Positions 20,495-29,904 of a DNA stretch of 64,000 nt are shown here, one piece after another (position 1 is the first letter of the stretch; every line of letters starts with the position of its first letter). Origin of the DNA: Candidatus Adiutrix intracellularis (GTDB lineage Bacteria; Desulfobacterota; Desulfarculia; Adiutricales; Adiutricaceae); NCBI GenBank assembly GCA_001577715.1, contig LQAA01000091.1, forward strand, positions 1 through 64,000. Direction: 5' to 3'. The notes under the pieces were generated by a model that saw only the letters and a program-made list of their open reading frames with translations, made no database searches and was not told where the DNA came from. Both the position numbers and the translations under genes were made by a program.

Positions 20495-21820
20495 ATGTTT
20501 GATCGTTTAAGCGATAAGCTGACCGGAGCCTTTCAGAAGCTTATGGGGCGGGGCCGGGTTAGTGAGGTTGATCTAAAAAATACTCTTCGCGAGGTGCGTT
20601 TGGCTTTACTAGAAGCCGACGTTAATTATCAGGTGGTCAATGATTTCCTGGCGACCGTGGAGAAGCGCTCTTTAGGCGTCCAGATCACGGCTAGTCTGAC
20701 TCCTAGTCAGGAAGTCATTAAGATTGTTTATGAGGAATTGCGTGATCTTATGGGAGGTTCGGCTCAAGCCCTTACTCTTGATGGGCGGTCGCCGGCGTCT
20801 TTGATGTTAGTTGGTCTTCAGGGTTCCGGTAAAACCACTACTGCTGGGAAATTGGCTTGTTACCTTAAAAAACAGGGTCGCCGACCTTTTTTAGTTCCGG
20901 CCGATGTCAATCGTCCGGCGGCCATCATACAATTAACTCGGCTGGCCGAAGAAGCTGGCGTTCCAGTTTTTCCTTCTACTATAGATATGAATCCGGTAGA
21001 CATTGCCGTTAATTCCTTAACTGCTGCTTCCGCTGCCGGTTGCGATGTAGCTATAATTGATACCGCCGGTCGTCTAACTATTAATGATGAATTGATGGAA
21101 GAACTAAGCCAGATCAAGAATAGTACTCTGGCTCGGGAAATTCTTCTGGTAGCCGATGCCATGACTGGTCAGGAAGCTGTGAATATCGCTCAGGCCTTCA
21201 ACGAACGTATTGGTTTAACCGGGCTCATTCTATCCAAGACGGAAGGCGACGCCCGAGGCGGGGCGGCCATGAGTATCAAGGCTGTGGTGGGTCAGCCTCT
21301 TAAATTTATTGGCACCGGCGAAAAACTGGACGCTCTGGATACTTTTCACCCCAATCGGGTGGCCTCAAAAATTTTAGGCATGGGTGATATAGAAGGCCTT
21401 CTAGATAAGGCCCGTGTAGCTATTGATGAAAAAGAAGCCAGGTTGCTGGCTAAAAAAATGCAGAAGGGCGAATTCACTCTGAGCGATTTTCAGAAGCAGA
21501 TTCATCAGATCAAAAACATGGGTTCTATTGAATCGCTTATAGGTATGATACCTGGCCTGGGTAAGCTCAAAAAGCTGAGAGATGCCAGCCCGGATGAAAA
21601 GGAGCTGAAAAAGATTGAAGCTATTATAGATTCAATGACTTGCGGAGAAAGGGCTGATCCCACTATAATTGATGCTAGCCGCCGCAAGCGAATCGCTCAC
21701 GGTAGCGGTACCGTTGTGACTGATGTTAACAAGCTTTTAAAAAATTTTACTGAAATTAGAAAAATGATGCAGCGATTTACTAAAGGTGATCGATTAAGTT
21801 TAAAAAATTTCATCCGCTAA
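20495..21820 (+). CDS. ffh: signal recognition particle protein Ffh
   Basis: Ffh with 4.5S RNA delivers ribosomes making membrane proteins to FtsY. The 441 residues contain the N domain (MFDRLSDKLTGAFQKLMGRG, ALLEADVNYQVVNDF), the GTPase G domain with LVGLQGSGKTTTAGKLA, DVNRPAAIIQL, IDTAGR and LSKTEGDARGG, and an M domain starting FTLSDFQKQIHQIKNMG and holding RRKRIAHGSG. The C-terminus stops soon after the last M helix, without a long methionine-rich tail. The gene is 14 bp after ppiD and 50 bp before rpsP. Confidence 0.97.
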   Translation: MFDRLSDKLTGAFQKLMGRGRVSEVDLKNTLREVRLALLEADVNYQVVNDFLATVEKRSLGVQITASLTPSQEVIKIVYEELRDLMGGSAQALTLDGRSPASLMLVGLQGSGKTTTAGKLACYLKKQGRRPFLVPADVNRPAAIIQLTRLAEEAGVPVFPSTIDMNPVDIAVNSLTAASAAGCDVAIIDTAGRLTINDELMEELSQIKNSTLAREILLVADAMTGQEAVNIAQAFNERIGLTGLILSKTEGDARGGAAMSIKAVVGQPLKFIGTGEKLDALDTFHPNRVASKILGMGDIEGLLDKARVAIDEKEARLLAKKMQKGEFTLSDFQKQIHQIKNMGSIESLIGMIPGLGKLKKLRDASPDEKELKKIEAIIDSMTCGERADPTIIDASRRKRIAHGSGTVVTDVNKLLKNFTEIRKMMQRFTKGDRLSLKNFIR

Positions 21821-21870
21821 CTGGTGAAAAAGCTGGGTAAAGAATGTAAAAACAATAAGGAGAAATGTTG

Positions 21871-22116
21871 ATGGCTTTAAAAATAAGGCTGGCTCGTTTA
21901 GGGGCTAAGAAAAAACCTTTTTATCGTATAGTGGTAGCTGAAAGCGGGGCCAAACGTGATGGCTGCTTTTTGGAAGTGGTGGGTACTTATGATCCTAATC
22001 AGAACCCAGCCAGAGTGGAAATTAAAAAAAAAGAAATTGACCGGTGGTTGGTTAAAGGTGCCCGGCCTACTGACACGGTTCGCAGTCTTTTAGGTAGAAA
22101 AAAGGCTGCGGAGTAG
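21871..22116 (+). CDS. rpsP: 30S ribosomal protein S16
   Basis: S16 is a primary 30S assembly protein. The 81 residues begin [20 protein letters not shown] and keep [23 protein letters not shown] and [12 protein letters not shown], all family hallmarks. The start is the ATG at 21871, 8 nt after AGGAG (21858-21862). An ATG six bases earlier is only 2 nt from it. The order ffh-rpsP-khpA-rimM is standard in deltaproteobacteria and Firmicutes. Confidence 0.96.
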   Translation: MALKIRLARLGAKKKPFYRIVVAESGAKRDGCFLEVVGTYDPNQNPARVEIKKKEIDRWLVKGARPTDTVRSLLGRKKAAE

Positions 22117-22125
22117 TATTACTCT

Positions 22126-22428
22126 TTGAAAGATCTTATAAAATATCTGGCTCGCTCTCCATTCGATTGGTTTAATGAAGTGACAGTAACTTTAAGCTCT
22201 AATGAAAAAACTTTACTTCTTTTAACGGTAGCTGAAGAAGACCAAAATCGCTTCATTGTTAAAGATAGCCAGGCTATTAAAGTTATGCGCGCGCTTCTGA
22301 CCATCACTGTCGCTAGAGAAGGTAGCCGTTATTTTCTGAAGATTATTTTTAATACTATCAAGGCAGCCGTTTCGGCCAAGATAACGATCGGTATTTTGGT
22401 AGTTGTAATTGATGATGGAAACCGCTGA
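22126..22428 (+). CDS. khpA: KhpA-like KH protein with lost GXXG motif
   Basis: Position between rpsP and rimM, and the start MKDLIKYLARSPFDWFNEVTV, identify KhpA (YlqC), a small single-KH RNA chaperone. The family loop VIGKQGRTA.A.R is here FIVKDSQAIKVMR, so both glycines of the RNA-binding GXXG loop are gone. The frame also runs about 20 residues beyond the usual end and overlaps rimM. The only start available is TTG at 22126, with GGAG 12 nt upstream. The frame is open over 100 codons, so the gene may still be expressed, but it could be an early pseudogene or have lost RNA binding. Confidence 0.65.
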   Translation: MKDLIKYLARSPFDWFNEVTVTLSSNEKTLLLLTVAEEDQNRFIVKDSQAIKVMRALLTITVAREGSRYFLKIIFNTIKAAVSAKITIGILVVVIDDGNR

Positions 22429-22948
22429 CGACTTCGTTACTTTAGGTCGGGTTTGCCGGGCTCATGGAATTTCTGGGGCTTTGCTGATTGCAGCTTTTAC
22501 AAAAGATCCCCGGTTTATTTTAGATTGTCACACTTTGGAATTTCGCTCTCCTGATGGTCGCAACCATCGATTAATTAAAAGTTTCACTGGTTACTGTGTG
22601 GCGCGGGGACTTATAATCAGAGTTGATAATATAAATTCCCGGGAGATGGCCCAAACTTTCCGGGGCTGGTTACTGGGTATAGTTCGTCGCCATCTCCCTA
22701 CTCCCGGTGAGGATGAAATTTACTGGGCCGATCTTTTGGGGCTCAACGTTTTAACGATCCAGGGTCGTCTTTTGGGCCGGGTGGCTGGCTTCATGGACGC
22801 TGGAGCTGGTCTTCTGCTAGTGGTACCGGATCCGTTTGAAGAGGGCCGCGAACGTCTTCTTCCTTTTCAGGAAGAATTTTTAAACGCTTTAGATCTGCCC
22901 GGTGGGCGCCTAATTTTTGACCTTCCCCCGGGCTTTCTGGAACTTTAG
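22412..22948 (+). CDS. rimM: 16S rRNA processing protein RimM
   Basis: RimM binds S19 and the 30S head and aids late 16S maturation. The 178 residues have the N-terminal barrel (FVTLGRVCRAHGISGALLIA), the linker motif EDEIYWADLLGLNVLT and the PRC-type barrel (GAGLLLVVPD, LLPFQEEFLNALDL, RLIFDLPPGFLEL). Start codons ATG at 22412 and 22415 are equally possible. No clear Shine-Dalgarno is seen, so translation may depend on coupling to the upstream frame. The usual next genes, trmD and rplS, are absent. Confidence 0.92.
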   Translation: MMETADDFVTLGRVCRAHGISGALLIAAFTKDPRFILDCHTLEFRSPDGRNHRLIKSFTGYCVARGLIIRVDNINSREMAQTFRGWLLGIVRRHLPTPGEDEIYWADLLGLNVLTIQGRLLGRVAGFMDAGAGLLLVVPDPFEEGRERLLPFQEEFLNALDLPGGRLIFDLPPGFLEL

Positions 22949-23390
22949 AATTAGGGATATTTATAGGTTTTTACGCTAAACTTTCAACGCTGGTAAAATA
23001 GTTTTAGAAAATGCTCCTTCGTTCTTCTGTCGTAGGGAGATTTGTTAGCTGAGCAGGATGGTGACACGGGGATAACTGTTGGAATTAGGGAAGAGGGTTT
23101 ACTGTTGAAAGGCGAGGTGACTCTTTCTTTTGCTTCGCTTAAATTCAGAGCTAGGCAGGTAGTAGGGGGGGGTAGTGGCTTATATTAAGGCTGAGCAGGG
23201 CAGGGGCGGCGCTGACTTAGAAGAAATTCTTCCGGCGGGATGGAGCAAAAAGGTTAAATCTTTGGGTAACGGCTTGAATCAGTGCTTTAAAGAACTTATT
23301 TTAGATTTGGCTCATAGCCAGCAGAATTTGGTGAAAAAAATGATACGACCGCTCTAATTTAGTAAAATTCATATCAGCAGCTCTTGAAAA
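22949..23390 (+). other. unidentified gene relic after rimM
   Basis: Composition is G+C-richer than typical spacer. Plus-strand fragments such as KGEVTLSFASLKFRARQVVG (about 23110) and SLGNGLNQCFKELILDLAHS (about 23260-23320) look protein-like but match nothing I recognise. Not trmD or rplS as far as can be read. This is probably a dead gene, possibly part of the flagellar group with the next relic. Confidence 0.4.
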
Positions 23391-24060
23391 CTAAGTTGGT
23401 GTCAGAATATTTCCGTGTCATGGTAGAATTGGCCGCTGAAAGTGTTAGAGCTTAGAAGGGCGAGGGTTAGGATTACCTGAGAAGTTTGGTTTTGTCAAAA
23501 TTGTGGTTAGTGAATTTATTTTTGCCCTGTCCAGATACAGGGTTTTGCTTGGATTCTTAGGTATAGGTGAGACCAGCACTCTGGTGAATTTGGTCGTCTT
23601 TTATTGTATTATGGGGGTGACGGGTGGGCACCATATTTTTGGATACCTTGCATCTGGAAGTGGTTGGGTAATTGACTTAGTATACTTGTTTTCTAGGCCT
23701 GGGAGTTTAGGTTTACCAAAACCAGGTTGAGTTCGCTATGGTTCTAGAACTTTTGAAGGTAACGAATTAGTTTTAATTAACACCCCCAGCCGTAGTTTTT
23801 AGAAAAATGAAAGGTGATAGGAATTAGTTATTTACTTTGATAAAGCTTTCGCTTTAGTTTTGCTAGTTTTGCTGGTAACTATGAAGGGTGGAGATCTATC
23901 CGTCGCTTCGAGCCGGACTAGATTTTTCTGAGATTCAGTCTTGTTCTGACTAGATTCGATGAAACGAAAAATCTGGGTAACCTAACTGGGTTCATAATTA
24001 CCGGTGCTTCTCGTCTAGCCTCTTCTCCTCTCGATCCCAATTCCATGGAAAATTTTTATG
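23390..24060 (+). pseudogene. flhF: probable flhF (flagellar SRP-type GTPase) pseudogene
   Basis: A P-loop-like segment YRVLLGFLGIGETSTLVNLV (about 23530-23600) aligns with the ALVGPTGVGKTTTIAKL loop of FlhF. ELVLINTPSRSF (about 23770) aligns with the LILIDTAGRS G3 motif. LTRFDETKNLGNLTGFII (about 23950-24000) aligns with FTKLDET..GALLN. The order and spacing suit the FlhF G domain. Frames change and stops intervene, and the P-loop lysine is gone, so it is dead. FlhF places the flagellum in polar-flagellate bacteria. A related SRP GTPase is the alternative. Confidence 0.55.
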
Positions 24061-24239
24061 GTCACCACTGAAAAATTTTAGAATCTTGGCTGGATGAATT
24101 AACGACTAATCCCCTCCAGGATGAGGACTCAGCTTGATTAATCCGTTATCGTGGAACGTTTCGGTTAGAATACTTATTATTTCACAGTTAACATATGTTT
24201 AGCGACAGTTTTTGTTTTTTATATAGAGTCTTTCTTTTC

Positions 24240-25260
24240 TAACCCATCAGCGCATTATTTAAGGATTGTATGGTCGTTTTAATTTACAAACTTTTTTTAA
24301 AAACCTACAAATTACTTTGGAAAACTGTATTAGTTAGATGTTAGGTGAAATTCTAGCCGCTTATTTTAGCTTGGTACTTTTTAATATTCTTTCTGGCTTA
24401 TGTCCAATAGATACCCTGAAACTCTTTAAGTAATTTAGTGACAGATTTTTAATTGTCTTAGATGGGTCTAAGTATTCTAATTTCTAAAAAATATATTGTT
24501 GAAATTACTCTATTAGAAAACACTCCGACGGAGCTATAAAATATTTTTATAGTTCTCTAGGAGCCACCATTGTCGATCTAGGCTAAAATATAGCCCTATT
24601 CTTGTTCCCATAATTTATGATCTCGTAAGATGGGAATAAGAAAAAGACTGCGATTAGAAAGTTACCTCGCGTTGACTTTATAAGCAGGCTTAAAAAGTCA
24701 AAAACTGTGTCTTATCTTTCTAAATGATGATCTTTATACTTATGAGCAGTTTTGCGAAAAAAATTGCAGCCTAAGTTTATCTTTATTCTTTACCTATAAA
24801 TTCTTCAGCCATAATATTTTACAGGAGTATTTTGTTGGAGGTAAATTAAATAATTTATCTTTATGCGAGCCTATTTTAGGCAAAAGTTAAATAGAATATC
24901 GGTGTAAATAGCTGAAAGAAATTCTAATTCGTGATGATGAATTTTCTTTGAAAGGCAACTGAATCTGTCTTGAAATAACAGGCCCCGCTGATAAAGTAAA
25001 GCCTTTGATTTATAGCTTAATTAGAGGAACTCTTGCCACGCTTTTGGTAGTATTTAATTTGCTAGTCTTCACTATTCCACAGTATTTACTACCGATTAAT
25101 TGAAGTACTATAGCAGAAGGCGTAAGAAACAGCTTCAATGCAAGAATCATCTCTTTATTCATCTCTAGTCTACTAGCATGTATTACGACCTCCTGGAATA
25201 CACTCTTTAGGATTATCATATTAGGGTCCTATTATTATAAATACATTAACTTAGCCTCTA
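24240..25260 (+). mobile_element. DDE transposase relic, family unassigned (ISNCY-like)
   Basis: Plus-strand fragments PIDTLKLFK, FLIVLDGSKYSNF (about 24450-24490), NYSIRKHSDGAIKYF and LNDDLYTYEQFCEK (about 24720-24770), then EITGPADKV (about 24975), follow the order of a transposase type with LLIALDGTEYFSS, TRK.SNG...YFH, LLGDDLY..QP and DGKVIYRNAF motifs. Many stops are present. The oppositely oriented copy is at 54060-55110. I recall this type as unclassified in IS nomenclature, so the family name needs a search. Confidence 0.65.
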
Positions 25261-25439
25261 TTTTTATTGTAATAAACTTCCTGGTAAAACAGTTATAGAG
25301 GAAAATTTAGTCGACGATTTCGACATAATTTTTTAAGGCACCCATAGTTAGGGTAAATAGGTAATAACCAACGGAGAAATTTAGAGAGATCTGCGCTAAG
25401 CTTTACTGGAATGGAGTAATGTCGCTTTGGGCGCCAAAG

Positions 25440-26520
25440 CTATTTTCTATGTGCAGGTAATTAAGTTTCGAGTAATTATTCAAGGGACGTATTTTTTTGT
25501 AGGTAAAGTTTTATAAATTGAGTAGTGGGGGTGTCCTGTTTTTTATAGGAAGAGTTGATAGCCTAGCGCATAGATTGGAAGAAGGAGTACTTCTTTATAG
25601 TGCAAGTAGCAATGGAGCCGTTCAGATACGCTCTAATTAATTACGCCTAGTTTTGGAACGGGTTCTTTGAGTGATAGTCCTACCCAAAACCACAAAACAA
25701 ATGATTTACTCGACTAAATTATTAGTAGATTTAGTTCTCGAATTAGCGATGAAGTGTAGATATGAATCACCATCTTTGCGGAAACATCTGGCTAAATTCT
25801 CGGCTTTTTTTACTGTCGGGGCTTTAATAGTCTCGTTTTGTAAACGTTTCCCGTATTCTATTGTGTATAGTTATAACTGTTTCCGTTTTAAACCGATAAT
25901 GAAACCAAAACAGTCGTTGCAATTGTTCCAGAAGCTCTAATCTATAACTTTGGGCTTTCGAGTCTTAATCTTTTGATAAAAGTCGTTAATTTTTAATGGA
26001 ATAAGCCAGACAGAACTGAGTTTGGGCCGGGTAGTCTTTTAAATATCTACGACAAGTTGAATAGTAGTCATAACTGAGTAACCTAACAAATCTTTCCCCA
26101 AAACTGATTGGAGAACCTCTAGCGATCGATGGGCTTATATTTTTAACACCGTGAAGAAAGCGGCTTGAAAAATACAGGTCCAAAAACGATAATTATTTTC
26201 TTCATGTCCGGTCTTGTTTATATTTAACAAAGGTTATTCGGATAGAGCATTTTTTGTTGGTAGAAATTGATAATATCAGACGATAAAATTTTTAATAAAT
26301 TATTTGAATTATTTATATTTTTAGCTAGTTAAGCTTCTAGTTCGGTAATTTTATCTCGCAAAGTAGCATTCTCTATTTGTAATAACATATTCTTCTCGTG
26401 TAAAACTCCAAGCTTATATTCTAATTTATCCATACGCTGTAGGGTTTGAAATACTGTATCTTGCGGTTTATTTAATCCCACGGTTATAATATAGCATACT
26501 CTTATGTTGATATATAATTA
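25440..26520 (-). mobile_element. IS66-family transposase relic, nearly full length
   Basis: Minus strand from about 26450 downwards: a coiled-coil N-terminus reads LQIENATLRDKITELEA, then LAKNINNSNN, matching the ENQALRERIAELEARLNKNSSNSSKP start of IS66 TnpC. At about 26200-25990 come the DDE part and SYDYYSTCRRYLKDYPAQTQ and QFCLAYSIKN. At about 25900-25480 lies the C-terminal part, colinear with the copies at 45410 and 46200. Frame breaks occur throughout and the zinc-finger region seems deleted. This is the most complete IS66 copy in the window. Confidence 0.78.
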
Positions 26521-26639
26521 CATCTTATTTAATAATTACCGTGAACAGTATCAGTTTCGAATACTACACTAAGGTACTCGACTTTTAATTTCCTGAAGGC
26601 ATATCTTTTTTAAATTTAGTGGTTAAATCTATCTGTCAG

Positions 26640-27640
26640 TCGGAAATGGGGCGGAGCTTAAATCAGGGGTTGTCTCTCCCAGGGGTGGCCACAAAGACGG
26701 GGGTCTGGCTGATAACGTGAAAATCCAGCGGTTCATAGAGTCCCACGTTCAGGGCTTCCATTTTGCGTACTGACGTGTCGCTATAGGTTAGAAAAATTTC
26801 AAAAAGGGGTATTAGTCCGCGCATTCGGCCATAATATTCGTCATTAGAAGTTAGGATGGAGCCGCTCCGGGCGTAGCTGAGCTTGCGGGGCGAAAAAATA
26901 GATTATGTCCACGAGCGAGACCATTTCTTTGACTATATCGGCTAGCGGATGCTATTAGCTTTTTCAATTTACAGAAGGCTGAGACCCGGCGTATATTATC
27001 CAGGGAGACGAGTTAGCTGTCGATAAGGTTGGTGCCGGCCTTAATACGGACGAAAGAAACCTTAGCCAGTCTTAGTTCAGTTAATTTTTTTTTAAAAGTT
27101 AGAGGTTGAAGTTACCTTTGAAGGGGTTATTGTTTATGACCTTAAGCGCAACTACGCTCGAAGCTTCGGAGATTGATCCGCCCATATAAGTGATGCGGGC
27201 TTTAGCTGTGGTGAAATGGTAATTTATAATAGTCGTGGACCCTTTAGTAACAAAGATATTGGCCAAGATATTTTTACAGGTCTAGCCCTAGTGGGCGGGT
27301 AAGAAAGATCTAGTGCCGAAGATGTTAATTAGGTTTTTTCAGCTTATAGAAGGTTTCGCTACCGGCGTAGCTATCAGCGGCCACCATCATAGCTTTGCAT
27401 TCTGGGACTTGTTCATGGCGTTGGCCCTGCTGTTAGTGAACATATCTAGAAAGGTATCACGATTGCGGAGTAAAACGGTGTTGTTGCCAGCTAACTATAC
27501 GGCGGCTAGGCGGCTGCCCATTAGGAGTAAGTTCAGGCGCCGAACCATACACGCTTTGTGCATTTCCAGAAGCAGATCGTCACTGATTTTTTTAATTTAA
27601 AATAGTTAGTTTCGGATACTATGGGGTTACTTTGTAATGA
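26640..27640 (-). pseudogene. tryptophanase / tyrosine phenol-lyase pseudogene
   Basis: Reading the minus strand: NNTVLLRNRDTFLDMFTNS and NAMNKSQNA (about 27480-27400), then AMMVAADSYAGSETFYKLKK (about 27390-27330). Later come FVTKGSTTI, NPFKGNFNL, LVSLDNIRRVSAFCKLKK (about 27010-26960), ADIVKEMVSLVDIIYFFA (about 26940) and KMEALNVGL near 26750. These follow in order the beta-eliminating lyase family: NTF.L...D.YIDL.TDSGTNAMS, GDEAYAGSE.FY.LE, GGQPVSMAN.RAV, EI..EM.S.AD and GRDMEAMA.GL. The frame is broken many times. It lies directly downstream of the intact Lrp/AsnC gene on the same strand, so it was probably that regulator's target. Confidence 0.72.
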
Positions 27641-27665
27641 TTGTTAGCAACGGTCGCATCTTAAG

Positions 27666-28124
27666 TCAATAAGGGTAGGGAGTTTTGAAGTTGACTTGCT
27701 CATAGATCAGAAAGGTTTCGTTAGCGTGAATGCTGTCGGAATAGCGTTCCAGCATGATGTTAAAAAAATCAATGAGACTGAATTTAGGGTTTAGCATAAT
27801 GGTGAGCATCAGGTCGAAACGGCCGGTGACAATAGCCACGGAAATAACCCCTGGTAATTCAGCGATTGCTTCAGCCATTTTTTTCATAGCTGGTGATTTC
27901 AGGCGTACTCCTACATAGGCGGTTTGATAGCCTGGCTCGAGATCCTGAGTCGAGACGAGAGCCTTAATTTCAATCAGATTTTCTTGAATCATACGGCTTA
28001 CTCTGGAACGGATGGTAGCTTCTGAAAAACCTAGGGCTTGTCCGATTTCTTTAAAGGAACGGCGGCCGGTCTGTAAATATTTAATAATTTCCAGACTGAC
28101 TTTGTCTATTTTACCACGGGCCAT
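27666..28124 (-). CDS. Lrp/AsnC-family transcriptional regulator
   Basis: The 152-residue protein has an N-terminal winged helix-turn-helix (SFKEIGQALGFSEATIRSRVSRM at about 23-45, the segment here being described by its ends) and a C-terminal RAM/ACT-like ligand domain with YVGVRLKSPAMKKMAEAI, GVISVAIVTGRFDLMLTI and ERYSDSIHANETFLI. Such regulators sense amino acids or related effectors and form octamers or larger rings. The start ATG (28122-28124) follows a strong GGGGAGGG. The only downstream gene, an aromatic amino-acid lyase, is now a pseudogene, so the regulator may be an orphan heading for loss or may act elsewhere. Confidence 0.92.
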   Translation of the reverse strand: MARGKIDKVSLEIIKYLQTGRRSFKEIGQALGFSEATIRSRVSRMIQENLIEIKALVSTQDLEPGYQTAYVGVRLKSPAMKKMAEAIAELPGVISVAIVTGRFDLMLTIMLNPKFSLIDFFNIMLERYSDSIHANETFLIYEQVNFKTPYPY

Positions 28125-28510
28125 GGATACCCTCCCCTAAACTTAATTTTATATGAAAGTTATTTTCAGTTTATATTGTGGCGTTATAATACTTAAAATA
28201 ATTTTCTATTGCAACCGGGTTATTAATTTTAGGGTGTAGAAAATAAGCACTCTTAGTTTTTGAAAATAAGGACTATTTCTGAGCTTATAATGCCGGCGGT
28301 ACCGCTATTTTATTCTTCCGCGCCCAGCTTGAGGCTTAGGTTGGAGTTAAACCGCTGTAAGTAAGTATTTAAATAAAATTGTCTTGGGAGTAAAAGAGGC
28401 AGTACCGTCAGAGTTGTTGTGGAATTCGGACTATTTTTTGGCCACGATCGGTAGCAGGTTAAAAGGGAAGGTAATTTTGTTTAAAAATATCTTGCAACTC
28501 AATTTATTTT
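28125..28510. other. spacer upstream of the Lrp-type gene
   Basis: No gene is recognisable. It must contain the promoter of the minus-strand regulator, but no convincing -35/-10 pair stands out. Confidence 0.45.
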
Positions 28511-28990
28511 TTATTATGCGTTTAAGTTTTAAAAAATTACCAGTTATTATAGTGATAGGCATTTTTTAGTTTTAGCTCTAAGTCAAAGAAGCTTATGAAT
28601 GTTAAAATGATGAAGGATTACCAATCGCGTTAAGAAGACATAAGGAGACTGTCCGAATGGATAAGAGTAGTTTAGTACATATGAGATGAAGGTATAAGTA
28701 TTACATAGTATTTGTGGCGAAGTATTGTAGGTAAGTGACCTACGGGAAGTTCAAAGCCAATGTAGGTAAAATAATTATGTGGATCATATGAAAAGAAAAG
28801 ATTGAGAATAGCAGAGGTTAAGTGTTATTTTGATCATATCTATATGTTTATAAAGATATTGGCGAAATACAGTTCATAGGAAGTAACGGGTTATCTGAAG
28901 AGTAAAAACTTACTGATAATATTTAATAGCTATATTAACTTGAAGTATAAGTTTACGTACCCTCGTGTTAAGCATCTTTTTAATTAGTTT
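28510..28990 (+). mobile_element. IS200/IS605-type element relic, copy 1 (truncated)
   Basis: The left end and the beginning of a Y1-transposase (TnpA) gene are present. The left end holds a GTTTAAG...ACCAGTTAT...TAGGCATTTTTTAG block and a TCTAAGTCAAAGAAG segment, both shared with the copies at 33650 and 62085. The gene part reads YKYYIVFVAKYC-like in broken frames and keeps DHIYM where the HUH motif HIH should be. Homology stops at about 28980, before the C-terminal part and right end. Confidence 0.72.
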
Positions 28991-28999
28991 TATATTATT

Positions 29000-29900
29000 T
29001 TTATTCTATAGTTAAATAGTTATAGTTCTTAAATCTCCGGGTGTTAAGTTCTGGGGTTGACTATGGTATAGCGAGGGTTCTTTCGGAGTTTAAGTTAGGA
29101 GTTTAATCTATAATAGCTTTTATTTTTATAGTTATTCCTAAAGATATTTTTATGAAGAAAACGGAAATGGTGATAAGCTAGGTTCAGTAGATGGGTCATT
29201 TCCTTCTGGTTATAGTGGGCGTGAGCCAGAGTTTTCTGGGAAATATCCAGAGTGAAAGCGGCTAGCTCTGCCAGTAGAATTAACTTTCAGTCTAAGGTTA
29301 GGGAGAGGGTGGAGTAGGACTGGGGCGGAAACGGAAAGTGAACTTTCTTTTAGCTCCAGATCGGCTAGTTCTAGGGGTGAGGTCGGGTGGCGGTGGACGG
29401 TTCGCTTACGTTGTTTTTGAGTTCCCGGACATTGCTCCTAACTAGGTATGTTTTTGAAAGGTTCTCCGGCTTCTAAGCCGAAGGAAGGGGCCTGATCCGG
29501 ATCTAGTTCTCTGGTTATGCTGGTAGCGAGGAGGTGGCTAGAAGCTCTATATAGCCGTCGCAGTTTCGTAGAAGAGGGGATAGTTATGGACTTTGAAGCT
29601 TAAACGATTCAAAAGGTCTGGTAGGAAATAGTCTCGTGTAGTTTGAGCTTTTAAATAAACATTGGTGGCTGAGACCAGCCAAATATCTATCCGTTTTTCT
29701 GTGGATTATCTACCCGCTGAAAAGAGTTGTATTTCACTGTTTTCAATATTTTAGACTGAGTATTTAGGTTAGAATGATTCATTTTATTTAAAAAAATCAT
29801 CCTGTTACCATCCGCCTTAAGGTGGTTGGGGTGTATCCTGGGCGCTGCTTTGATAAATGACCCTAGTTCGTAATTAAATAGTTTCGATTCCAAAAGATTC
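29000..29900 (-). other. unidentified decayed region downstream of the response regulator
   Basis: Between about 29160 and 29680 the sequence is G+C-richer and looks like a dead gene, best read on the minus strand. A fragment such as LAELAAFTLDISQ can be read but I cannot name the family. A sensor kinase partner of the adjacent response regulator would be the obvious guess, without proof. The rest is A+T-rich and empty. Confidence 0.35.
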
Positions 29901-29904
29901 GGGT

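Noticed and set aside
22949-23390. A decayed trmD
   Set aside because: None of the readable fragments resembles the TrmD start or its knot motif, so I left it unidentified.
25671-25940. An 89-codon plus-strand open frame
   Set aside because: It is antisense to the IS66 transposase C-terminal region shared with 45410 and 46200.
29160-29680. Sensor kinase partner of the response regulator
   Set aside because: Expected by position, but no H-box, N-box or G-box could be read.
29687-29893. A 68-codon minus-strand frame next to the response regulator
   Set aside because: No ribosome-binding site, no family resemblance, and A+T-rich composition like the surrounding spacer; probably chance.
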